From the NCBI GenBank assembly GCA_016866575.1, contig VGMA01000052.1, forward strand, positions 1 to 11,168: 11,168 nucleotides of DNA. Direction: 5' to 3'. The first letter of the stretch is position 1; every line of letters begins with the position of its first letter. Below, piece by piece: positions 1-5,832 of the stretch. The position numbers and the translations under genes were made by a program. The notes below the pieces were generated by a model that was not told where the DNA came from, did no database searches, and was given only the letters and a program-made list of their open reading frames with translations. Source of the DNA: Chlamydiota bacterium. Its GTDB lineage: Bacteria > Chlamydiota > Chlamydiia > Chlamydiales > VGMA01.

Positions 1-599
1 AATATTTTACTCAATTGGATACGATTTTTTGCAAGTATCGCTTCTTCTGCTAACAAAATCATATCAGCTATACCACCTTCAATCTTCTTCACCTTTTGCT
101 CAGCATATTGCGATACAAAAAAACAAAAAGGGAGAAATTCTTCGATCTTTTTTCGAGAAAAAATCGCTTCGATCTCTTGTTTTTTACTAATGCCGCAAGT
201 AAGTCTCTCAAAAGATTTTTTTGCTCCAAATCTTTTGGATATATCTAAAGTAAGCTTATCACGAGGTTCTAAGCATATTGTTTTTTCGTAATAGGTATTG
301 ACCCCCTCTTGTGGCCCTCTTCTAAGTTCTAAAACAATTGTTGTATCTAAAGCATATAGATGCCAAGCAATAAAGCCCTCTTTACACTTAAGATACCACT
401 CTACCCTACCTTTTTCGAGATTCAGTTCCACAGTAAAATCAGTAATAGGTCCATGGATATCAAAATCAATTACATGTTTACCTATCACTAACTTTGATGG
501 AAAAATCTTTGCTATCAAAGCCGTTGAAGGGATGAATACATCTACTCCCATCTTATGAGAAAAAGGGGAAAATCTAGCGATATTTTTTATCCAAGGCAT
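1..599 (-). CDS. Unrecognised conserved-looking protein, C-terminus cut by left window edge
   Basis: An open frame of 199 codons on the minus strand runs off the left edge without a stop. The start ATG (599-597) lies inside the last codons of mtaB, giving a 13-bp overlap. It is preceded by an AAGGAC ribosome-binding site at 612-607 with 7 nt spacing, so the two genes are probably translationally coupled. The protein begins MPWIKNIARFSPFSHK. It continues with a mixed beta-rich, soluble-looking sequence (residues about 20-110), then a K/E-rich helical part containing FCFFVSQYAEQKVKK. No signal peptide or membrane segment is evident. I recognise no family motif and assign no function. It may be a lineage-specific chlamydial protein. 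An antisense open frame at 298-558 is a shadow of this gene. Confidence 0.8.
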   Translation of the reverse strand, partial: MPWIKNIARFSPFSHKMGVDVFIPSTALIAKIFPSKLVIGKHVIDFDIHGPITDFTVELNLEKGRVEWYLKCKEGFIAWHLYALDTTIVLELRRGPQEGVNTYYEKTICLEPRDKLTLDISKRFGAKKSFERLTCGISKKQEIEAIFSRKKIEEFLPFCFFVSQYAEQKVKKIEGGIADMILLAEEAILAKNRIQLSKI

Positions 600-1852
600 C
601 CTATAAGTCCTTCATGGTCGTTACTTTCACATAGAACCGTCACGATTTCATTTGTTCTTAAACCATCAGCTGGTACAGAAACACGCAGAAAGTTTTCGCT
701 ATAGCCGCATAAATAGCCGGGTCTATGCTCATCTTCTGATTCCAAAAGAACTTGTAATTTTTTTCCTATGTATTTTTCTCTCAATAAAAAAGCAACTTCA
801 TCTGCTTTTTTAAGAATTCTATGCTTTCTCTCGTCAATGATATCAGCTGGAAGATGCCCTGTCATTCTTTCTGCTCTTGTGCCTGGCCTTGAGCTGAAAG
901 GGAACATATGAACTTTTGCAAATTCTATTTTTTCAATCACTTCCATAGTTTCCATGAAAGCTTGCTCTGTTTCCCCCGGAAAGCCAACGATCACATCTGT
1001 TGTAAATGTAAATAGCGGCGACGCATTTTTTAGACGATTCACTGTGTTATAGAAATCTTGCATGCTATATTTACGTCTCATCAGCTTCAAGATCATATTG
1101 GATCCAGATTGTAAAACAATATGCATGCTTGGGCAGGCTTTTTTTGAATTCGCAATCACCTGCAATAGTTCATCATCTACTTCATCAGGATCAATTGAAG
1201 AAATACGGATTCTATCGAGTCCTTCTATGGGCTCAAGAGCCAATACGACGTCTTTGAGTTTTTTGGGCTCTTCCCCTTCTAAGGGGGCTCCATCAAAATC
1301 GCCCACATTGATGCCGGTAATCACAATTTCTCTATATCCGTTCTCTACTAAAGCTTTTGCTTCTTCTACAATCAATTCCAATCGTTTTGAACGCGATCGT
1401 CCCCTAACAAATGGTATCACACAGTAAGAACAATAGGAATTGCACCCATCTTGCACTTTTAAAAATGCACGCGTATGGGCTTGAAAATTTTCAATTGCGA
1501 ATTCAGGCACACTTTGATCAGGGAATGCATAAGCCACAAGCTGCTCTTTTTCTTTATTAGAAACTACAGCTTCTACACCCGGTATTTGTAAAATTTCATC
1601 CCTAGCTCTCTCTGCAAAGCACCCAGTGACAAAAAGTCTAGAACCTTGGTTTTCTCTTGCTAGTTTTTGGATTTGGTAACGGCTTCTTTGATCAGCTGAA
1701 GCAGTTACTGTACATGTATTGACAATGCAAAACTCTGCTTGCCCTTCGAAAGCTTCTTCATATCCGAGCTTTTCTAGCTGATCTTTATAAGCTTGGGATT
1801 CGTACTGATTCGTACGGCACCCTAAAGTGATTATTTTATAACGTTTTTTCAT
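587..1852 (-). CDS. mtaB: tRNA (N6-L-threonylcarbamoyladenosine(37)-C2)-methylthiotransferase MtaB
   Basis: A radical-SAM methylthiotransferase of 421 residues. The family converts t6A37 to ms2t6A37 in ANN-decoding tRNAs using two [4Fe-4S] clusters. The N-terminal UPF0004 domain carries cysteines at C12 (ITLGCRTNQYES), C47 (VNTCTV) and C78 (VTGCFAE). The radical-SAM cluster motif CxxxCxxC is C137, C141 and C144 in DGCNSYCSYCVIPFVRGRSRS. A TRAM-like RNA-binding domain follows from about residue 355 to the end. The GCRxNQYES start and the length favour MtaB (YqeV type) over MiaB or RimO, but subfamily assignment is by eye. Start ATG 1852 has no recognisable ribosome-binding site; the nearest candidate -10 is only about 13 bp upstream. 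The stop overlaps the next gene on the same strand. Divergent from the marC-like gene. Confidence 0.92.
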   Translation of the reverse strand: MKKRYKIITLGCRTNQYESQAYKDQLEKLGYEEAFEGQAEFCIVNTCTVTASADQRSRYQIQKLARENQGSRLFVTGCFAERARDEILQIPGVEAVVSNKEKEQLVAYAFPDQSVPEFAIENFQAHTRAFLKVQDGCNSYCSYCVIPFVRGRSRSKRLELIVEEAKALVENGYREIVITGINVGDFDGAPLEGEEPKKLKDVVLALEPIEGLDRIRISSIDPDEVDDELLQVIANSKKACPSMHIVLQSGSNMILKLMRRKYSMQDFYNTVNRLKNASPLFTFTTDVIVGFPGETEQAFMETMEVIEKIEFAKVHMFPFSSRPGTRAERMTGHLPADIIDERKHRILKKADEVAFLLREKYIGKKLQVLLESEDEHRPGYLCGYSENFLRVSVPADGLRTNEIVTVLCESNDHEGLIGCLG

Positions 1853-1864
1853 AATATAGGATAT

Positions 1865-1893
1865 ATATTACAAGAAGTAGCGGAAAGAATCAA
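1865..1893 (-). promoter_or_regulatory. Candidate sigma70-type promoter for mtaB
   Basis: On the minus strand a TTGATT -35-like box (1893-1888) is separated by exactly 17 nt from a TAATAT -10-like box (1870-1865). A transcript would begin near 1858, leaving about six leader bases before the mtaB ATG and no room for a ribosome-binding site. The -10 match is only partial and the stretch is very AT-rich (ATATATAT), so chance is possible. I found no convincing plus-strand promoter for the divergent marC-like gene in the same 62-bp gap. Confidence 0.35.
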
Positions 1894-1914
1894 CCCACCC
1901 GGTAGTGTGAATTT

Positions 1915-2613
1915 ATGGAAATTTTAAGTGTAGCCTTCTCAATTTTTCTCGTTTTTAACGTAATCGGCAATATCCCCTTTTTTATTGCCATCCTTAAGCC
2001 CTATCCTGAGAAACGAAAAAATCAAATTTTAATACGCGAATTGCTAATAGCTTTGGCAGTTTTGTTAGCTTTTGCCTTCTTTGGCGATGGTATTATGCAT
2101 TTTCTAGGAGTATCTATGGGTATTATAGGAATAGCAGGAGGCATCCTTCTATTCATTATCGCGCTCACGATGATATTTCCAAAACATGAAAGCACCGCAG
2201 CCCCTCTTCATGAGCCTTTTATTGTCCCTATAGCTGTTCCTATTATGTCTGGACCCGGGACCATCACTGCTGTTATGATTTTTTCCCATCAATTAGCAAG
2301 TATGTGGGATTTAACATTGGCGATTTTTCTTGCCTGGCTTCCATCAGCAATTATCGTGCTTGCCGCTTCTTACATAAAATACATTGTAGGAGATAAAGGA
2401 TTGGTTGCTTTTGAACGTTTTGGAGGGCTGCTAATTTCCTTGATAGCCATTCAGATGATTACATCAGGAATTATCGATCTCGTGCACCGCAATTTTGACG
2501 TGCCTACGAAAAAAAATGTTTCTCTATCTCCAGAATCTTTTGAATCTCAGGATCGATACGTTGAAGATCCGTTGGTACAACTTTGGATCCCGACGATAAG
2601 TAACGATTCTTAA
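1915..2613 (+). CDS. MarC/YhgN-family integral membrane protein with unusual C-terminal tail
   Basis: A polytopic inner-membrane protein of 232 residues. Recognition rests on the family pattern: an N-terminal LVFNVIGNIPFFIAIL segment (residues 12-27), the KRKNQILIRELLIAL stretch (34-48), a GIIGIAGGILLFIIALTMIFP helix (69-89) and the PFIVPIAVPIMSGPGTI re-entrant-like signature (101-117). About six membrane segments are expected, the last near 168-188. Physiological substrate of the family is unsettled; despite the MarC name, a drug-efflux role is not supported. The E. coli relative YhgN ends at about 197 residues, at the point matching residue 193 here. The remaining 38 or so polar residues are extra and fall mostly in the antisense overlap with the small minus-strand gene. 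The ribosome-binding site is weak (GGTAG). Confidence 0.88.
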   Translation: MEILSVAFSIFLVFNVIGNIPFFIAILKPYPEKRKNQILIRELLIALAVLLAFAFFGDGIMHFLGVSMGIIGIAGGILLFIIALTMIFPKHESTAAPLHEPFIVPIAVPIMSGPGTITAVMIFSHQLASMWDLTLAIFLAWLPSAIIVLAASYIKYIVGDKGLVAFERFGGLLISLIAIQMITSGIIDLVHRNFDVPTKKNVSLSPESFESQDRYVEDPLVQLWIPTISNDS

Positions 2614-2803
2614 AAATTGCTAAGCACACTCTTGTAAGCGGGGTAGTTTGCCCTGCTTCTTCAAAATCATGTGCTAATAAGCCTATAATTTTATACCTAG
2701 AAACAAAAAAAATATTTTTTTCGTCAAACAAAGTTCTAATCTCTTGCTTAAGAAACGGATCGCAAGGAGATGAATAATCGACGCTTAAATAGTTGTAATA
2801 CAT
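2504..2803 (-). CDS. Small unrecognised protein (99 aa), antisense to the marC-like tail
   Basis: A minus-strand open frame with a protein-like composition and codon use similar to its neighbours. It starts MYYNYLSVDYSSP and ends in a basic/acidic helical part (KVVPTDLQRIDPEIQKIL). Soluble, no signal or membrane segment, one cysteine in each half. No family recognised. It lies 35 bp downstream of radC, where a plausible promoter occurs, and overlaps the 3' end of the convergent marC-like gene by 110 bp. ATG 2803 is the only ATG before an in-frame stop at 2857-2855, but it has no clear ribosome-binding site. The case for reality is that the marC-like tail it overlaps exceeds the usual family length and that the rest of 2614-2838 would otherwise be empty. 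It could still be a spurious frame. Confidence 0.55.
   Translation of the reverse strand: MYYNYLSVDYSSPCDPFLKQEIRTLFDEKNIFFVSRYKIIGLLAHDFEEAGQTTPLTRVCLAIFKNRYLSSGSKVVPTDLQRIDPEIQKILEIEKHFFS
2636..2658 (+). terminator. GC-rich hairpin, possible terminator of the marC-like gene
   Basis: Arms AAGCGGGG (2636-2643) and CCCTGCTT (2651-2658) form an 8-bp stem with one G-T pair and a 7-nt loop. It begins 23 nt after the marC-like stop codon and stands out in AT-rich surroundings. The following bases are CTTC, so the U-tract expected of an intrinsic terminator is poor. It lies inside the coding part of the antisense small gene. Confidence 0.35.
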
Positions 2804-2822
2804 GTCATTAACTTTTTTTAGT

Positions 2823-2839
2823 GATGATATTATATCATC
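2823..2839. repeat. 17-bp perfect palindrome at the radC stop / small-gene promoter
   Basis: GATGATAT and ATATCATC are exact reverse complements separated by a single T. The palindrome reaches the first base of the radC stop codon and encloses the candidate TATAAT box of the downstream small gene. It is placed as an operator would be, or it could be a weak RNA hairpin (7-bp stem, 3-nt loop). It has no T-run on either strand, so it is not an obvious terminator. Confidence 0.5.
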
Positions 2840-2857
2840 TATAAAAATAAATGCCTA
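2829..2857 (-). promoter_or_regulatory. Candidate promoter for the small antisense gene, overlapping the radC 3' end
   Basis: On the minus strand a perfect TATAAT -10 (2834-2829) is preceded at 17 nt by TAGGCA (2857-2852), which matches the -35 consensus at four of six positions. Transcription would start near 2822, giving a leader of about 19 nt before ATG 2803. The -10 sits at the centre of the palindrome at 2823-2839. The background is AT-rich, so a chance match cannot be excluded. Confidence 0.42.
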
Positions 2858-3507
2858 ATAGAAAAGTACTTTTCATTAGATACAATAATATGATCTTTCA
2901 TTAGACATTGCATAAGAGTTGATATCTGATATATTTTTTTTGAAACTCTAATGTCATCATCTGAAGGCAAGACATCTCCACTAGGATGATTATGTACCAA
3001 TATAAACTGGTTAGAGCGCCTCTTGATCGCTCTATAAAAAATTTCTTTAGGATCAACCAATAAAGCGTTTAAGGTCCCTATTCCTATAATTTCTTTTTGA
3101 AAGGGGTGGCCTCTTGAATCTAAATGGACCATCATAAGCATCTCTACATCTTTACCTAAAAAATCTTCTTGTACATACAAAAAGATCTCTTCAGGCTCAG
3201 AACCTAAAGCTTTAGTTTTGATTTTTGGTAAAGACTGCAGTTTCAAAGACAGGCTAAGCGCAGCTTTTAATCTTACTGCCTTGGCTATACCTAGGCCATT
3301 AAATTCTATAAGCTCTTCAATTGTTGCAGAAAAAAGGGCTTCAATCCCTTTGAAATGGGCAACTATCTCCGCTGCAAGTTCAAGAGCAGATTTCCCTTTA
3401 GTCCCCTCACCTAAAATAATAGCGATCAATTCTACAGATGAAAGGGCCCCCTCACCTAAGGAAATCAGCCTCTCTCTTGGACGCTCATAAAGTGGTAAAT
3501 CTTTCAC
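2839..3507 (-). CDS. radC: RadC-family JAMM/MPN-domain protein
   Basis: A 222-residue protein of normal RadC length. The N-terminal part (LYERPRERLISLGEGALSS, then a helix-hairpin-helix-like FNGLGIAKAVRLKAAL at 69-84) is the UPF0758 N-domain. The C-terminal MPN domain has the JAMM metal-binding signature HNHPSGDVLPSDDD, with H172, H174, S182 and D185 in the H-x-H-x7-S-x2-D arrangement; E139 may be the upstream glutamate. RadC is named for DNA repair, but its biochemical role is not established. The start is GTG (3507-3505), and this GTG overlaps the hflX stop as GTGA, indicating translational coupling. It is the last gene of the long operon before the separately promoted small gene. Confidence 0.93.
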   Translation of the reverse strand: MKDLPLYERPRERLISLGEGALSSVELIAIILGEGTKGKSALELAAEIVAHFKGIEALFSATIEELIEFNGLGIAKAVRLKAALSLSLKLQSLPKIKTKALGSEPEEIFLYVQEDFLGKDVEMLMMVHLDSRGHPFQKEIIGIGTLNALLVDPKEIFYRAIKRRSNQFILVHNHPSGDVLPSDDDIRVSKKIYQISTLMQCLMKDHIIVSNEKYFSIRHLFL

Positions 3508-4754
3508 ACAATATAGTCTTTAACTTTGTATTCAAGCTCTGTCGGCACTTCTATTTCCATCACTACATCGTTATCTTCATATTCTGTGCTTAGCACATTG
3601 CCAAGACGAAGCAATTCACTAATTAGAGCATACTGACTTTGCGGTATTTTCAATCTAAGAGGCTTTCTTAGTTCTTTGATCGCATTTTCTATCTCTTGAT
3701 ATAAATCATCAAAACCTTCTTTAGTCAAGGCAGATATCCGAACAGTTTTTGGATATCTTATGCGAAACTTGGTCAGTTTCTCTCGATCTTCACATAAATC
3801 GATTTTGTTTAAAACGGTAATAATCGGCTTATTTTCATCGATTTTTAATTCCTTGAGAACCTCATATGTTGCTTCTGCATGTTCAAAAGCATATGGGTGA
3901 GATACATCGATTAGATGGAGCAAGATATCGGTATGAGCGACCTCTTCGAGTGTGCTTCGAAACGCTGCAACAAGCGCATGAGGCAGTTTTCTAATGAATC
4001 CTACAGTATCAATCAAAACGATTTTTTGATTGTTTGGAAGTAAAAACTGTCTTGATGTGGTATCTAATGTTGCAAACAGTTTATCTTCTACTAAAACCTC
4101 AGCATCTGTTAGAGCATTTAAAAGAGTAGACTTGCCAGCGTTCGTATATCCTATAATCGCAAAAGAAGGGACTTTTGAGCGCAATCTTGCTCTTCTTTTT
4201 GTCTCCCTTTGAAGCTTAACTTCATCAATTTCTCTTTCTAGCATCTGGATTCGTCTTTTTAAAATCCTTCTATCAATCTCAATCTGCTTTTCCCCTTCTC
4301 CTTTGAGGTGTCCTCCACTCATCCTTTGTCTAGATAAGTGTGTCCACATCCTCTTCAAGCGAGGCAATTGATAGCGAACTTGTGCTAATTCAATCTGTAG
4401 TTTAGCTTCTTTTGTTTGAGCGTGCTCAGCAAAGATCTCTAAAATCAGCTCTGTTCTATCCATTACTGGTCTTTTAAAGCCCTTTTCGAGATTTTTTTGC
4501 TGATTTGGAGTAATTTCATCGTCAAAAACGATGATCTCAGCCCCAAGCTCTGTAGCTCTTTGAGAAAGTTCTTCAATCTTCCCTTCTCCTAAGTAGCTGC
4601 CGGCATCAAATTTTCGGATCATATATACATACTCACCGACTACTGTAAAACCATAAGTTTTGGCTAGTTCATTGAGTTCTCTAAGATACTCTAGGGCATG
4701 CTCTTTTTCCCTTTGATCTTGATATACTGTTATCAAAAATGCTGTCTTGTTCAT
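3504..4754 (-). CDS. hflX: Ribosome-associated GTPase HflX
   Basis: A 416-residue OBG-HflX superfamily GTPase. The N-terminal HflX domain includes SYLGEGKIEEL (53-63) and IVFDDEITPNQQKNLE (75-90). It is followed by the glycine-rich linker MSGGHLKGEGEKQIEIDRR (145-163) and a coiled-coil helix. The G domain has the P-loop GYTNAGKST (202-210), G3 DTVGF (249-253), G4 NKID (316-319) and G5 SAL (341-343). The C-terminal domain fills the rest. Family members bind the 50S subunit and split stalled or hibernating ribosomes. The start ATG lies 3 nt after the stop of the upstream small membrane protein, and its stop overlaps the radC start. All GTPase motifs are intact. A neighbouring PhnP-like gene matches the chlamydial CT379/CT380 order as I recall it. 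Confidence 0.96.
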   Translation of the reverse strand: MNKTAFLITVYQDQREKEHALEYLRELNELAKTYGFTVVGEYVYMIRKFDAGSYLGEGKIEELSQRATELGAEIIVFDDEITPNQQKNLEKGFKRPVMDRTELILEIFAEHAQTKEAKLQIELAQVRYQLPRLKRMWTHLSRQRMSGGHLKGEGEKQIEIDRRILKRRIQMLEREIDEVKLQRETKRRARLRSKVPSFAIIGYTNAGKSTLLNALTDAEVLVEDKLFATLDTTSRQFLLPNNQKIVLIDTVGFIRKLPHALVAAFRSTLEEVAHTDILLHLIDVSHPYAFEHAEATYEVLKELKIDENKPIITVLNKIDLCEDREKLTKFRIRYPKTVRISALTKEGFDDLYQEIENAIKELRKPLRLKIPQSQYALISELLRLGNVLSTEYEDNDVVMEIEVPTELEYKVKDYIV

Positions 4755-4757
4755 AAG

Positions 4758-5072
4758 TTAAGCCCCACGGAGTAAAAAAGTAATCAGACTGATGACACCG
4801 ATAAATAGGATAGATAAACAAACGCGCCATCTTCTCTTGTAAACAAATATAAGGCTAATGGCAATAAAAGCAAAAACAAGTTGCAAATACCATATCTTTT
4901 GCTCATGCAAAGAAAACCAATCCTTCAACATCGCAAGAAAAAGCATGCAAACAACAATTATTCCAATAATTACATTGATTAGATCTTTATTCTGTTTGCT
5001 TTGTAGATAGGCTTTAAATAGAAAAAAGATAGGGATAAAAGCTAAAAAAAGGAAAAAACTATCCGCTAGCAT
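4758..5072 (-). CDS. Small four-helix membrane protein, function unknown (104 aa)
   Basis: Begins MLADSFFLFLAFIP and has four hydrophobic segments at about residues 3-23, 32-49, 60-77 and 83-101. Basic residues in the first and third loops (SKQNK and KRRWR) predict both termini outside by the positive-inside rule. The start is ATG 5072-5070, directed by AGGAG at 5081-5077 with 4 nt spacing; a longer frame opening with TTG at 5087 lacks such a site. The ribosome-binding site overlaps the stop codon of the upstream hydrolase, and hflX starts 3 nt after this gene ends, so it is embedded in the operon. No family recognised and no function assigned. Confidence 0.8.
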   Translation of the reverse strand: MLADSFFLFLAFIPIFFLFKAYLQSKQNKDLINVIIGIIVVCMLFLAMLKDWFSLHEQKIWYLQLVFAFIAISLIFVYKRRWRVCLSILFIGVISLITFLLRGA

Positions 5073-5076
5073 ATAG

Positions 5077-5081
5077 CTCCT
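5077..5081 (-). promoter_or_regulatory. Ribosome-binding site deciding the small membrane protein start
   Basis: AGGAG on the minus strand, sharing bases with the TAG stop of the upstream hydrolase gene and 4 nt before ATG 5072. It rules against the upstream TTG at 5087 as the start. Confidence 0.7.
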
Positions 5082-5832
5082 AAACAAAACATATTTCTAA
5101 CCCATCGTAGCCTAGCTCTATATTCGAAGGGAGCTCTTCATTGATTTCTTCATGCTCTACTTCATGCGATAAATGCGTTAAGTAAGTATGTTTTGGAGCT
5201 ATTTTATTGATTAAATCTAAAGCTTCTGGAATCAATAGATGAGCAGGACTTGGATTTTCTTTTCTGATTGCGCTTATAATCAAAAAGTCTAACCCTTGTA
5301 AATCTTCGATAATTTCATCTGTATAGTATTTGATATCAGTGACATAAGCTACATTGCCAAAACGAAGACCTAAGACAGGTATCCCTAATTGATGGTAAGT
5401 GAAAAAACGGATATTGATGCCTAAAAATTCAGTTTCCCCTTTCATTTCTTTTAAAGGCTGAAAAACAAAATTCTTTTGGATGTAATGAAATCTTCTTACC
5501 AATTCTTCATGAGAAAATTCTGATAGCAAAAAAGGGAATTTCCCTTCTCTAAATAAAGGAAAAACGCGCAATTCATCTACACCTGCGGCATGATCGTGAT
5601 GCACGTGGGTTAAAATCACACCATCTAGGTGATCTATTCCTGCTTTTAAGCACTGCAAACGGACGTCAGGACCTGGATCTATAAGGATGTTTTTCCCTTG
5701 GATTTTAAGAAAAACAGATGAGCGCAGACGTTTGTTTTTTTCTGAACTTGAGTGGCAAACCTTACATGAACAGCCCACTACCGGCACCCCTAAGGATCCG
5801 CCGCTACCTAAAATAATTAATGAATTTCTCAT
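5080..5832 (-). CDS. PhnP-like metallo-beta-lactamase-fold hydrolase
   Basis: A 250-residue MBL-fold protein that aligns by eye along its length with E. coli PhnP. Shared features are the start LGSGGSLGVPVVGCSCKVC (8-26, with C21, C23 and C26 resembling PhnP's extra zinc-binding cysteines), the metal motif HVHHDHAAG (H76, H78, D80, H81), a VTDIK aspartate (D166), LTHLSHE (H220) and the end GYDGLEI. PhnP hydrolyses 5-phosphoribosyl 1,2-cyclic phosphate in phosphonate breakdown, but no C-P lyase gene is near, so the substrate here is open and is probably another cyclic phosphodiester. The start is ATG 5832-5830, overlapping the upstream oxidoreductase stop as ATGA. The frame stays open 29 codons further upstream, but that part lies inside the oxidoreductase gene. 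Confidence 0.88.
   Translation of the reverse strand: MRNSLIILGSGGSLGVPVVGCSCKVCHSSSEKNKRLRSSVFLKIQGKNILIDPGPDVRLQCLKAGIDHLDGVILTHVHHDHAAGVDELRVFPLFREGKFPFLLSEFSHEELVRRFHYIQKNFVFQPLKEMKGETEFLGINIRFFTYHQLGIPVLGLRFGNVAYVTDIKYYTDEIIEDLQGLDFLIISAIRKENPSPAHLLIPEALDLINKIAPKHTYLTHLSHEVEHEEINEELPSNIELGYDGLEICFV

Noticed and set aside
298..558. 86-codon plus-strand open frame at the left edge
   Set aside because: Antisense to the longer open minus-strand gene that has a good ribosome-binding site and runs off the edge.
1062..1427. 121-codon plus-strand open frame inside mtaB
   Set aside because: Antisense to the radical-SAM domain, whose motifs are clear on the other strand; no family resemblance.
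2508..2516. Run of A residues in the marC-like gene as a frameshift site explaining the long tail
   Set aside because: Shifting by one base at the A-run does not give a prompt stop at the usual family length, so it does not explain the extension.
2823..2839. Palindrome at the radC end as an intrinsic terminator
   Set aside because: The stem is AT-rich and short and neither strand has a following T-run; an operator or promoter element fits better.
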